A stretch of DNA of 64,000 bases from Panicum virgatum (lineage: Eukaryota; Streptophyta; Magnoliopsida; Poales; Poaceae): the NCBI RefSeq assembly GCF_016808335.1, contig NC_053153.1, positions 32,175,172-32,239,171 of the forward strand. Reading direction: 5' to 3'. A program made the position numbers and the translations under genes. The notes beneath the pieces are model-generated. The model was not told the origin of the DNA. It saw only the letters and a list, made by a program, of their open reading frames with translations, and did not search any database. This document shows positions 1-9,806 of the stretch, piece by piece. The first letter of the stretch is position 1. Each line of letters begins with the position of its first letter.

Positions 1-250
1 GTGCATTTAAATAATTTATTATGCAATTATCAGATTTATTATGCATTTAAATAATTTATTATGCAATTAATAAAATTATTATACATTTAAATGATTTATT
101 ATGCAATAATCGGATTTATTATGCATTTAAATGATTTATTATGTAATTAATAGAATTATTGTGCATTTAAATGATTTATTATGCAGTTATCAGATTGATT
201 ATGCATTTAAATAATTTATTATGCAATTAAAATGATGTATTATGCAATTT
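1..250. repeat. AT-rich 40-bp minisatellite
   Basis: About six tandem copies of a 40-bp unit, itself two diverged 20-bp halves built on atgcatttaaataatttatt. Copies differ by point changes. It sits just upstream of the CACTA subterminal repeats and continues off the left edge. Confidence 0.85.
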
Positions 251-261
251 TCAATAAAAAC

Positions 262-600
262 CTATTGGTACCGGTTGATATTTTCAAATGGTACCAATGT
301 CTTTGCCAAAAAAAAGATGGGTGACCTGGAGTGGAACCCGGGCCGCGGTGCATAGATATCTTTGGCTTTCCATTGAGCTATGTTGTGATTTCAACTTTGT
401 AGGCGGCAAAATATTTACTGTACGTTACTCAGAAGAGCCCCGGTGCCTTAGGCCCTTTTCATTTCCCGCCCGTTGAGGCCTTTGGCACCGGGTGAGGTCT
501 CCACATGGTGCCTATGGGTTTTCTTTGGTACCAGGTTGACTCACAACTGGTGCCTTAGGCTCTCTTAGGCACCGGGTGGAGTTTTCACCCGGTACCAAAG
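262..600. repeat. CACTA 5' subterminal inverted repeats
   Basis: Repeated short inverted motifs such as ttggtaccggttg, aaatggtaccaatg, ggcaccgggtga and cacccggtaccaaag occur in both orientations. In CACTA elements such subterminal motifs bind the element-encoded TNPA-like protein (family knowledge). Here they sit directly before the element's promoter. Confidence 0.7.
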
Positions 601-610
601 GCTTCTGGGG

Positions 611-617
611 TATAAAA
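611..617 (+). promoter_or_regulatory. Probable TATA box of the CACTA gene
   Basis: TATAAAA lies just inside the subterminal repeats, followed by a pyrimidine-rich stretch and a GC-rich leader. The position fits the promoter of the element's plus-strand transcript. Confidence 0.5.
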
Positions 618-639
618 TGTACTGCCCTGTTTACTCTTC

Positions 640-1215
640 TTCTTCACTTCTTCGCCACTGAGTTTTCACCCCCGATCGTCCGCCGACCCTCCTCGATCGT
701 CCGCCGACCCTCCTCGACGCCCCCTCCGCCGACGATCGTCCTCCGCCGCCCCCTCCGACGCCGCCGCCCGGTCGTCCGCCGCCGCGCCTCCTCCATTGCC
801 TCCCCGTTCGCCTCCGAAGCACCCGCGCCTCCCCAAAGCCCGAGCTCCGCTGCCGTTCGCCGCTCCGGCCAAACCACGCCGCCCCGCCGCAACCGAGCCT
901 CCGCCGCCCGTCGACCTCCCCCTTCCGGCCTTCCTTCGCCCGATTGAACCCCGCGGTGAGCTTCGCCGCGATCCCTTCCCGCTCCCCGACCCCTTTCCCC
1001 TCCCTTTCTCGCGCCGCCGCCGGCAAAATGCTGCCGCGGCCACCATGGCCTCCACTGTGCCGCCGCGGGCCACCCCCGCGCGGGCCCTTGCCGCGCCGCC
1101 GGCCGGCCACCGCCGGCAGGGAACGCGCCGCCGCGGCCAGGGCGGGCTGCCGCGCTGGCCGTGGCTGGCCTAGGCCTCCCGCTGACGAGTGGGGCCCAGC
1201 CGTCAGCCACGTTTA
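640..1215 (+). other. GC-rich untranslated leader of the CACTA transcript
   Basis: Strongly GC-rich, opening with direct repeats (cgatcgtccgccgaccctcct twice). Long ORFs exist in several frames on both strands, but none resembles a known protein; they are a composition artefact. A good splice donor (ccgcg|gtgagctt) at 955/956 suggests a noncoding first exon spliced to the coding exon that opens near 2115. From 1216 to 1750 the sequence is AT-rich and looks like intron; I see no gene there. Confidence 0.45.
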
Positions 1216-1859
1216 GGGTTTAGGGTTTTCTTGATTTTATTGTTTAAATGGCTGAAATATATGAAAATATGTAGAAAATTATAGAAAAATGCTAAAAACA
1301 TAAAATAAATTTTGTTAGTTTACTTAAATCAAGATCTTCAGAGGAAAAATATTAGTTCATGTTAAATGTTAGTTTTGCTTGTACTATAATTTGTTTTTTC
1401 CTCAAGCTTAATTATAGAGATATTCTTAGAATTTAATTATGGATAAAATGTTTCCTGTATTATATATTAAGTGTTTCCTTTAATTACTTTTTCTTTATAT
1501 ATTAAGTGTAGAATTTAGTTGTAGAATTTAGTTATTAGAGAGAATTTCTATTATTATGTCTTATGTAGTGTATAATTGTGTCATTCAGAGACTTTATTTA
1601 ATCATGTATTTAAATAGAGAGTGAATAGTGTTTGTATTTATGTATTTATCATGTATTTTTGTAACTCATGTATTTATCATGTAGCTCGTGTATTTCTGTA
1701 ACTCATGTATTTATGTATTATAAATTCTTCATTCTTAATTATGAAATCAAACACGACGCTCTCTCCTTCGTAACAGCGATCGGTCTCTCGCCAACTCTCG
1801 CTGTCTCCTTCTCACCGATGCTCGGTCTCTCGCTAACTCTCGTTGTCTCCTTCTCACCA

Positions 1860-1982
1860 ACGCTCAGTCTCTCGCTCGCTCAGTCTCTCTCTCTCACACA
1901 CACACATTCGTTCAACGCTCTCTCGCTGTCTCCTCACCGACGCTCGGTCTCTCGCTCACACACACACACACTCACACACTCA

Positions 1983-2015
<33 letters not shown>

Positions 2016-2062
2016 TCACACTCTCACACACACACACACTCTCTCTCACACACACATTGCCG
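1860..2062 (+). repeat. (CT)n/(CA)n compound microsatellite
   Basis: Alternating runs of CTCTCT and CACACA, with a looser ctcggtctctcgct repeat from about 1777. It lies in the presumed intron upstream of the first CACTA coding exon. The ORFs rich in Ser-Leu and His-Thr that cross it are artefacts of the repeat. Confidence 0.85.
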
Positions 2063-2120
2063 TGCTTTAGTTAAGGATATGGTCACCGACTCTTACACAT
2101 TTATACGGTTTCAGTTAAGG

Positions 2121-3255
2121 ATGGACCCCTTCGGTGATGACGAGGCCGCCAGGCAATACATGTTGGACGCAATAAACGAAGATACGAGGGCCAACACCAC
2201 CCAGCCAATCGGTGAAGAAGAGGCTAGGACAGCTGATTCCTTCCTGAATATGTCTGGAGATGCCGAAGAAGAAGATGATGACTTTGCGCCGCCGCCCAAC
2301 CATCAGCAGCACGTTCCAGTATGTATCTTAATTATATATGCATGGTGACTTTGGTAGATTAGTTTTGCAATTAACGTATCTTTTCTGTAATTTAGTCGAC
2401 CTCCGCATCGACTTCGTTGAGCCAATCAAAAGGGAGACGCCGACCAACCAAGAAAATGGAGGGAAGACAGGTCGTCACAGAAGTGGATGCCGAGGGCTGT
2501 CCAAGTGCTCCAGAGGCTACTAGCACGAAATTTGTCAACCAATGTGGGGTTATTGTTCGGACAAGAATTCCGATCACCACAAGACTATGGAAATCGAGCA
2601 AACCAGAAGAACAGCAACATGCCATACCTACACATCAGAAGGAAATGTTATGGACAGAACTCAAGGATATGTTCACTCTTCCTGAAGGAGTTGACCAAGA
2701 ACTTGTGAAGAAATGTGCCTTGAAAAAGATGGCCCTTGCCTTTGCCAGTTTCAAGAAGAAGTTGTACAACAATTACATCAAGAAGGATAAGGAGCCGAAC
2801 TTGGACGATCTTCCTCAAGTTAAAGCATACTGGGAGGAGTTCAAACAATACAAACTTTTAGAGGAAGCCCAAGAAAAATCCCAATAGGCCAAGGCGAATG
2901 CAGCAAATAAGAAGTACAGCCACCACCTTGCGGCTGGAGGGTACAAGAAGGCAATTAAAATATGGCAGAAGATGGAGCAGGACTTTATGAACAGAGGCAT
3001 CAGACCGACGACTTGAGATTGGCCGGATAGATCCAAGTGGTAGTTATTTGCTAACGGCGTGACACTAAACCAGTTGGATGGAACTTTGGTCGTGCCAGAG
3101 CATATGCAAAAAGTGTCCCACGATCTAGTCACAGCAATAGATGAGGCACAACAAGGAACATTTCAGCATCAAAGGGAGAATGATGAGCTGACCAGGGCAT
3201 TAAAGAATCCGAAACACCCTGGACGAGCCCGCTGCATCGGCGTGGTCCCATGAAA
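2121..3255 (+). pseudogene. CACTA TNP1/transposase_24-like protein, decayed
   Basis: The first exon starts at ATG 2121 just after a splice acceptor (ggtttcag), reads MDPFGDDEAARQYMLDAINE and is rich in acidic residues. It ends at 2318 before gtatgt. The next exon opens at 2396 in phase and carries a basic patch (SKGRRRPTKK), then a conserved helical region of the plant Ptta/En/Spm transposase_24 family (motifs VIVRTRIPITTRLWKSS, LWTELKDMFTLP, KMALAFASFKKKLYNNYIKK). In-frame stops at 2885, in the RPTT region near 3016 and again near 3040, and a frameshift near 3230, show it cannot make the full protein. In intact relatives this gene is thought to encode a DNA-binding accessory protein. It is followed by the linker region and the protease gene. 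Confidence 0.7.
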
Positions 3256-4246
3256 AGTTGCTTGAGCCGGAGATTCCTCTTACAAGACTCACCGAAAGAG
3301 CAAAGCCGAACAAGAAAAGAAACTTCGTGCCGTACAAGAAGAGATGAACATGAAGGTTGCATCCTTGGAATCTCAGATGGACGCCAGGGTCAATGAGGCA
3401 GTGCAGCTAGCTCTGAGCCAAAGGGGCACTGCTGGGTCGCACCAGGATGTTGTGATAAGCCCGGCCTCTTAGCGACGCAGCAGCTGTGCATCCACGGCGG
3501 TGCCCGACGTACAAGCTGAACAGCAACCCCAGATTGAGCCAACGGCCGTAGATGACCAGAGGTATCCAGTGGATGATGTCACCATGCCGACACCGTGCGA
3601 GCTTCATGTGCGAGCAAAGAAAATATCCATTCATGTCGCATACGGGTCAGCCCTGCCCCTGAATCCTTGTACTACAATTCATGGAAGGCCGATACCCCCT
3701 GGCTACACCGTCGTCACAGTCGAGCAGATAGTTGGAAACAATGAGGATCTTGAGCTCGACTTCGTTGGAGGGGATGGAGAGAAGACATTGGGAGACGCAC
3801 TGCACGGAGTCATTCTATGGCGCAAGGCCAACATCAAACTTTCTGCAAGCACAACGGCGCCCGTGCAGACCGATCGCCCGTCTCCGCGGCTTCCCTCACC
3901 GCCGTCCCCACAACCACCTCCCTCACCACCATCTCCGCCGGCACAAAGGGCCACGAGTACTCCAACTCCTCCTGCACCAGAAAAAGGAAAGAATAAGACA
4001 GCATCCCTCCCAGCGGCTGGACCCTCAAAGAAGAAGCAGAAAACGGTCAAAAGAAAATTGACCTACGAGAAGACCGCTGATGAGTTGGAAGAGGACACTG
4101 CTCGATATATAAAAGAACAGTTGAAGCCTAAAGTCCCCCCCCCCCCCCCCCCCGCCGAGGGAAAAGGTACCTCTAGAATTAGGGAAAAAGCTTCTCGCGA
4201 ACCTAGACAACCCACCAAAACCGAAAAGCTTATCCTCGGACTATGA
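3256..4246 (+). pseudogene. CACTA second-protein linker region (DUF8039-like), partly open
   Basis: After a frameshift the homologous protein continues through a coiled-coil segment (RSKAEQEKKLRAVQEEM, ASLESQMDARVNEAVQ), a stop near 3470, then an open stretch 3500-4246. That stretch contains a small globular part (VTVEQIVGNNEDLELDFVGG, GEKTLGDALHGVILWRK) of the type found in plant CACTA proteins, then a long Pro/Ser-rich linker and a Lys-rich patch (PSKKKQKTVKRKLTY). A 19-base run of C (4135-4153) sits in the coding part. The N-terminal end of this stretch is in a different frame from the matching DNA of copy 2 (25500-25625), so at least one copy is frameshifted. Confidence 0.55.
4135..4153 (+). 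repeat. Poly(C) run of 19 bases
   Basis: An uninterrupted C19 inside the Pro-rich linker of CACTA copy 1. Copy 2 has only a short run at the same place (about 25012-25018). Confidence 0.9.
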
Positions 4247-4339
4247 TCGTACTCTGACAAAGGCACACAAGGTGAGAAATATGAAGAAAAAATGTGACAA
4301 GACCATTCCTCAGTTTGGCACACAACAAAAAGAACTCGA

Positions 4340-5702
4340 GCTCCTTCGGGTGCCAGGGTTGCCACTCCTACACCCGACGGACGTACAACTCCAGGCAATG
4401 GGGTAAGTGGAGGCGGAAATCCCTGTTGCTCCCGTTCTTACTCCATTCGAGCATGGAAAATCTTTTGTCACTGAGGAAGAGGAGAAAAGTCTAGGCACGC
4501 AGATGTTCAATTTGTATAGATGGTACCTGCGAATGTCAAATGACGAATGGAAAATGTTTGGAGTCAAGTATCGTGACTTCTGGGTGTACTTCGAAGATTT
4601 ATATCATATTTACCATCGAAAAGCCCTCGACACCTCTATCATCACCATTTGGGTTCTGTAAGTATCACTTACCTCTACATTAATACTTTTTGTTAACAAG
4701 AACATAATTATCTGTGTGCATTATATAATTTCTATTGTATCGTTTAGACAGGAGACTCAAAGAAGCCGAAAACATGGATGGCACCATCAGATCGGCTTCA
4801 TGTCTCCTTTGCTAGTCAACCAGAAAATGCTCAACGAAAATTACACAGAAACGTGCCAAAACATGTACAATTTGTTGACTAGGCAAAATTACAAATCCTA
4901 TATATACATACCATACAACTTTGGGTAAGTTTTGATCGACTCAATTCTCTGTTATATTACTAAATAAATACTAAGTCGTCTAATGCATATATGTATATAT
5001 CCTATCTATATCTGCAGTTATCATTGGATTTTACTCATACTTTCCGTAGAGACCGGCAATCTTGTAGTCTTTGAATCAATGAGAAATCCAATGTCCGCAA
5101 TCTAACATATCATAGACCCCTTGAACAGGTAAGTTCAGTTTGCACAATCAAATCCTTTTTCTATTAATAACAATTCCTGAATATCAAACTTAACTTTGAG
5201 CGCAGGGTTTGGAAAAAATTTGTGAAAATGAACAAAGGACGTGGTCAATGGAGGCCTGAACTGAACGTTAAAATGGATTATCCGGTGTGTTGATTCACAA
5301 AGATTTGTCTAGTTAAGTAATCCCAAATTATTTTAAATTGAGTAATTTATTTGTTTCTCCTTAAGTGTGCGAGACAACATCAAGGAACTGATTGGTGCGG
5401 GTACTACGTATGCGACTACTTGCACATCATGACTCCATACGGGAAGCCTACTATGAAGGACTTAAGAGTACTACAAATCATTCACTAGTATATTTTTTAT
5501 AATTATACTAACGCACATGATGTTAATCTTTTTTTTCCTAAATGATAGATGTCTCAAATGGGGGATGAATGTTACTCTACTGATCGGATCAACGCCGTGT
5601 GCGAGCAGCTCGCCGGATTCATTTTGAACGAGATCCTGGATCCTAGAGGCGAGTTCTACCAGGACGGTCACATCCATAAAGGACTTCCATCGAGCTCCTG
5701 AG
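4340..5702 (+). pseudogene. Ulp1-like (C48) SUMO-protease gene inside CACTA copy 1, multi-exon
   Basis: A string of exons with recognisable splice sites encodes a Ulp1/SENP-type cysteine protease domain. Exon 4407-4657 (donor gtaagt); 4752-4924, encoding the conserved IGFMSPLLVNQKMLNENY region; 5018-5128, with the catalytic-histidine block YHWILLIL; 5206-5284; 5366-about 5470, with the catalytic-cysteine block GTDWCGYYVCDYLHIM (a Gln two residues before GTDW); and about 5551-5702, with QLAGFILNEILDPRGEFY. The usual Asp after the His block is Glu here (VFESM), whereas copy 2 has Asp (VFDSM). Ulp1-like genes are known to be captured by plant transposons (Kaonashi MULEs; also seen in grass CACTA elements). 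Frame breaks before 4400 and an altered catalytic residue suggest it is inactive. Confidence 0.75.
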
Positions 5703-5984
5703 GGGCCCAGTAGTTGGACTACAAACATGACTTGTACATTTGTAAATATTTCTAAACGTGATGCCTTGATGTTTGTATATTTGTAAATATATTAGTTTAT
5801 CTCATTAGCTTAATTATATGCTGGCATTTGACTTTTAGTTAGTTTCAAATATTCTGTGAAATCGAACACAAACCACCAATGAACGTATAGTACTGTAGAG
5901 CTCGAGTGCGATTAGCAATTATAAAAAAATAAACAGTAATAAATATAACAAACAAAACTAGATTTGGGAAAATAAAGGAAAATG

Positions 5985-6200
5985 TCATTGGTACCGGTTG
6001 GAAAGACCAACCGGTACCAAAGGGGCTGCCACCTTGCGTCAGCGTGGCATCCTCATTAGTATCGGTTGGTGTCTAAGGCACCGGGTTAAATACCCGTGGT
6101 CTTAGGGTGACGCCATTTGTCTCGGTTTGGGGTACCGGTTGGAAAACCGGTGCCTAAGCACCTCTTCAACCGATTCTGAAGGCTCGTTTTTCTAGTAGTG
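5985..6200 (+). repeat. CACTA 3' subterminal repeats and terminal inverted repeat
   Basis: Palindromic blocks of GGTACCGGTTGG/CCAACCGGTACC and GGCACCGGGT, then the terminal repeat ending ttctagtagtg at 6200. The same block begins copy 2 at 22869 on the other strand. Confidence 0.85.
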
Positions 6201-6319
6201 ATATGCCCTCGTTCTTGTGCATACCCTGAGCCCACCAAATAATACATTCCTACAATATACAGACCACATGCACATGTTACTCAATTACATTCGTACGATG
6301 ACAAGTGTGTACTGCATCT

Positions 6320-6665
6320 AAGGTAAGGCAACTAACCTGGTGGTGGGTGAGGGAAAGTTGGTGCCGTCCACCCCTCCCTTAGCACAGCCATGTCATGAAC
6401 CGCATGTCAAAGTCAGCAATAGCTAATACATTTTGGCTTGGCCAACCTTTTCTGTTGGTGTAATCATCATGTGATCTCCGAGAGACACACACAGGAACGT
6501 GTGTTCCATCTATGACGCCTATGCAGCCTTCGAACAAGGGTGAGTACGGCCAAAAGCTAGGATGCACGGTGCTATACGTTGGATCATGTGGCCTAATAAC
6601 TGTATCTGCAAATGACACTACTGCTCGTTGCACATCTCCAAACTTCTGGTGTGTTGCATTGACTT
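6320..6665 (-). pseudogene. PIF/Harbinger transposase fragment (DDE_Tnp_4)
   Basis: Minus-strand frame with KFGDVQRAVVSFADTVI, FEGCIGVIDGTHVPV (first catalytic Asp), YTNRKGWPSQNVLA and ADFDMRF (second Asp region), all hallmarks of PIF/Harbinger DDE transposases. After MRF the frame shifts by one and continues HDMAVLREG...TFPHPPPG up to a splice-donor-like gttagt; the family's usual VLAGWEGSA block is missing. A splice acceptor precedes KFGD. Only part of the catalytic core is present, so it is a relic. Confidence 0.75.
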
Positions 6666-6892
6666 ACATGTTCGACTCTCAGTTTATATATACTTATGCA
6701 AGGACTCTCAGCTTATATATACTTACATGTGGTTGCATTAACTTCATTGTATGCAAACCATAAAATAAGCACCATATTTATTTAACCGTAAGAATATGTA
6801 TAACTGTGCATAAATTAGTTAGTATTATTACCTGCGAGCTGAGCTCTAAGAGTGGGGCCACAGATGATGATCCAACAGGATGTGCTTTCTTA

Positions 6893-7939
6893 GAGCATCT
6901 CCAACCGCTCTTGTATACTTAATGAGTTATCTAAAAGCAGATTTTTTTTGTCAAAATATAGATCCAACGGCTCTTGTATTTTGCTTAGCTAGCTATCTTG
7001 TTTTCTATTTCCTCCCCATTGCTGGGCAAAAAAAGACAACAGCTCCCGCTCGCCATCTCCCGTGGCCCGCTCCCTCGCGCACTTCCCGCGGTCTGCTCCT
7101 GCTGCATGTCCTGCGCCGCCCCCGGCGTTGAGCGCTGCCCCCGCAATCCCGGGCCGCCGGCGAGCACCATCCCTGCCGTCGAGCGCCGCCCCCGCCGTCC
7201 TGGGCCATCGTCGAGTGCCGCCCCTACCCAGTTGTCGCTGGCCGCCGCTGAGCACCGCCCCCACCGTCCCAGGCCGTTGTCGAGCGCCGCCCCCACCCCA
7301 GCAGTCCCGGGCCGCCGCCGAGCGACGCCCCCGCCGTCCCGGGCGGGTTGGAGCAGCTCGATTCGATCCGTCATCGACATGCGCGTTTGGCGCGGTGTCC
7401 CTGCGCTCCCGGCACCGGGCGAGCTCCCGGTCATGGCTTGCAGCACGGGCGGGTGAGCACAGCGGCCAGAGTAGGTCCGGCCGGCAACGGGCCGCGCGAC
7501 ACTGCACGCATGCGTCCGGCTCCCTTCTCAGCAACGGCAGCAGCATCAGGTCGTCGTAGTCCTCCCCCACTACTGGATCACCTAGCATGCGGTTGGACGA
7601 TGAGGTCACGGCCACAAATGCGAGAGGCCTGGGAGCAGGCGAGGAGAAAGTGGAGGGGTAGCAAGAGGCAACGCACGGCCTTGGCGCCCTGGCCGCGCCG
7701 GCCGTGGCGTTGGCGAGGTGGAGGGCGGCGGTGCGGCGGCTCACCAATCGAGCGCCAGAGGAGAGGTGGAGAAGAAGATGAGGATGACACGTGGGTTCCA
7801 CAGTTACAGTAACATATAGAAAGTACAGTTTTAAAGAATATGTTGGTTTACCCACGCTATAAGAAGTCTTCTATCTTTTTACAAAGCTTGTAAAACTTTA
7901 AATTTAACTAATATTATACGAGAGCTCTTGGAGATGCTC
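6893..7939. mobile_element. 1.05-kb TIR element, PIF/Harbinger-like, flanked by TTA
   Basis: Starts GAGCATCTCCAA and ends TTGGAGATGCTC as inverted repeats, flanked on both sides by TTA (6890-6892 and 7940-7942), the 3-bp duplication typical of PIF/Harbinger. The interior (about 7030-7760) is very GC-rich with a degenerate tandem repeat around cgagcgccgcccccgcc. Long ORFs occur on both strands, the longest on the minus strand (6989-7855), but I recognise none. The GC-rich core may be captured host sequence. It is inserted in the remnant left of the PIF transposase fragment. Confidence 0.65.
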
Positions 7940-8189
7940 TTATACCTCTTAATTGTAGCCTTCACACTGCAACCCCCTATCAGCAGAACCAATCTAAAGG
8001 AATGGAGATGCAGTCAGTACTAAAGTGACAGCCTCGGTGTCGTTCTTGCACTGGTAAATAACAAGGTGTATAATATTCACAAACCAGAAAATGCGAAAGC
8101 CATTAATTTCGAAGTAATTTATATGTGTGCGTGTGTGTGTATATATGAAGCATGCATGCGAAACCGTGTTCAGGTTACTTTAGTGCAAA
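7940..8189. other. Unassigned spacer
   Basis: Between the TTA-flanked TIR element and the Helitron, with a short (gt)n run near 8125. Nothing gene-like seen. It may continue the sequence interrupted at 6892. Confidence 0.4.
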
Positions 8190-8222
8190 TCTATAATACC
8201 TATAAAGTTAGTCCACACTAAA

Positions 8223-8345
8223 AGTCATTAATTCTATTTCTCTCAACATGTAAGCTATCCACGTCATCATCCATTAGGACCTTGAGTCATTAATTATATT
8301 TCTATCAACATGCAACCTATCCACGTCATCATCACTAGGACCTTC
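8223..8345 (+). repeat. 62-bp tandem duplication inside the Helitron
   Basis: Two adjacent copies of a 62-bp unit beginning agtcattaatt and ending ctaggacctt-like, with a few substitutions. Confidence 0.75.
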
Positions 8346-8578
8346 TATTTATGCCTCCTCCCGATTTTCTGTGCACAACCGAAAGTCACTATTGTAAGCC
8401 GTCAATTCTAGCGCAAATAATTCCTCCACCACAACAACCACACCTGAAAAGAGCTGAAGAAAACCAAAGGCCGTCACTGCAATATGAAGAAACCCAAATA
8501 TCGTCCCTGCAATCGAGTTTAAATAACTCGACTCCACCTCCGACATGCCCTGCCCTACGCGGCACGACTGTAGCTAAG

Positions 8579-8656
8579 GGCACCGTCGACTTCATCTTCG
8601 GTAACGCCGCAACCGTGCTGCAGGGCTGCAACCTCCATGTCCGCTGTCCGCTCCCC
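8579..8656 (+). pseudogene. Captured pectin methylesterase fragment
   Basis: Within a 107-codon ORF (8351-8674) the segment GTVDFIFGNAATVLQGCNLH followed by VRCPLPNQ matches the most conserved block of plant pectin methylesterases (PF01095), including the catalytic Asp of the VDFIFGNA motif. Only about 26 of some 300 catalytic-domain residues are present and the flanks do not continue the family, so this is a fragment picked up by the Helitron. Confidence 0.75.
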
Positions 8657-9041
8657 AACCAAAGCAGCATCTAGGAAAAAGAGATGAAAGGTCTTTGGTG
8701 CCGTTTACGCTCATCTTCAAGGTGTTTGGTTTTCAATCTCCTTTTTTATGGTTTTCTAATGGGAGGAAAAGAGGTGGGCAAAGAATAGTATATAATAAGA
8801 ATACAAAGATAAGGATTAAAGGGAGAAAAAGAAGAAGAAAAGAAAGGAGAAAAGGAAAAGGCAGAGAAAATAAATAGAAAAAAATAAAATGAGAGAGAAA
8901 AAGAAAAAAGTATAAAGAAATAAAAAGAAAAAATTGTCTCATAATTTACGAGTGTTATTTTGTCATTAATCTTTTATTTAGCTAAAACAATCTTCCTTTC
9001 TATATTTCAAGTCCCGCAGCAATGCGCGGGGAATCACCTAG

Positions 9042-9806
9042 TAAAACAGAGAGGATAATACTAGAGATTGCATTTACTGCAGCATGAGAAATGCAGATGC
9101 TAAGTAATCCAATATTTGTTAATTAATTAGGCAGTAGGTGTCCAGTGAGAGAGACACAGGAAGCAAAGTGAAGATATAGGCTTACAATTTGTACTTTCTA
9201 CTCTGAGTGTTGATAATGCACAGATTGACTTGGAGCATTCTACACAATTCAACATTTATTGCCATTTCTGTCATGATATATAGCTAATAAACCAGAAATA
9301 ACGATGGCACTGACACTTTATAGTACAATGCAAATAACAGGCTTGTACAGCAAGCACTCTTTACAGCAAAGCATGCATATTCACCCATCGAGCAAAATGG
9401 CATGTCATCTGCGGCACAATTATCTAGTACTTAAAACTAATAGCAAGAGAGGGGGTTTTCATACAGCTGCAACAGGGCAGTCAGGCGCAAACCAAGGCAG
9501 GAGACGTCAGGGCAAGTTCAGGGGCGACGGCGCGGTGCCGGAGGCAGGCAGTGGCAGCGTGAGGGCAGGAAATCGCGGATCCAGAGCTAGGGACATCAGG
9601 GGAGGTAAGGCTGCCGTAGATCCGGAGGCTGGCGGGGGAGGGCAGCGGGAAGGGGCGTCAGCGGGAGAGCTCAGGTGCAGTGCCGGCTTCAGCGGGAGGG
9701 GGCCCAACGGTGCCTCAGCACCGGCTGCGGCGGACCTCCTACACACCCTCTTCCTGCACGGCCCCCTCTTCCCCCGCTGTTGTAGGTGATGCGGCGCCGG
9801 CGGCGA
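9042..9806. other. Unassigned GC-rich region left of the hAT element
   Basis: AT-rich to about 9450, then GC-rich. ORFs are present on both strands (for example 9507-9746 minus), none recognisable. The GC-rich part resumes after the hAT insertion at 10801, so 9450-9806 plus 10809-11060 were once contiguous. It could be the 5' end of a lost gene; I cannot name it. Confidence 0.35.

Larger units (their letters stand above)
1..6200 (+). mobile_element. CACTA (En/Spm) transposon copy 1, 3' end intact, 5' end not seen
   Basis: The element ends at 6200 with the inverted CACTA terminus (ttctagtagtg), the mirror image of the CACTACTAGAAAA start at 22869. Inside both ends are many short inverted repeats built on GGTACCGGTTGG and GGCACCGGGT (about 262-600 and 5985-6180), the subterminal repeats typical of CACTA elements. 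Coding remnants on the plus strand are a TNP1/transposase_24-like gene, a linker protein and a Ulp1/C48 protease. No TNP2-type DDE transposase is visible, so the copy is non-autonomous. A partner copy lies at 22869-25640 in the opposite orientation. The left terminus must lie upstream of base 1 or has been lost. Confidence 0.85.
8190..9041 (+). mobile_element. Helitron (non-autonomous, 852 bp) carrying a pectin-methylesterase fragment
   Basis: Starts TCTATAATACC after A and ends CTAG (9038-9041) before T, the A|TC...CTRR|T insertion pattern of Helitrons. A GC hairpin (cccgcagcaatgcgcggg, 9013-9030) lies 7 bp before the CTAG. No Rep/helicase gene is present, so it is non-autonomous. The interior holds a 62-bp tandem duplication, a pectin-methylesterase fragment and a purine-rich tract (about 8760-8930). 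Confidence 0.8.

Noticed and set aside
631..1210. Several long ORFs on both strands in the GC-rich CACTA leader
   Set aside because: All are Arg/Pro/Ala-rich, overlap each other in every frame and resemble no protein; a composition effect in a spliced leader.
6989..7855. 288-codon minus-strand ORF
   Set aside because: Crosses a GC-rich tandem repeat inside a TIR element; overlapping ORFs on both strands, no recognised domain.
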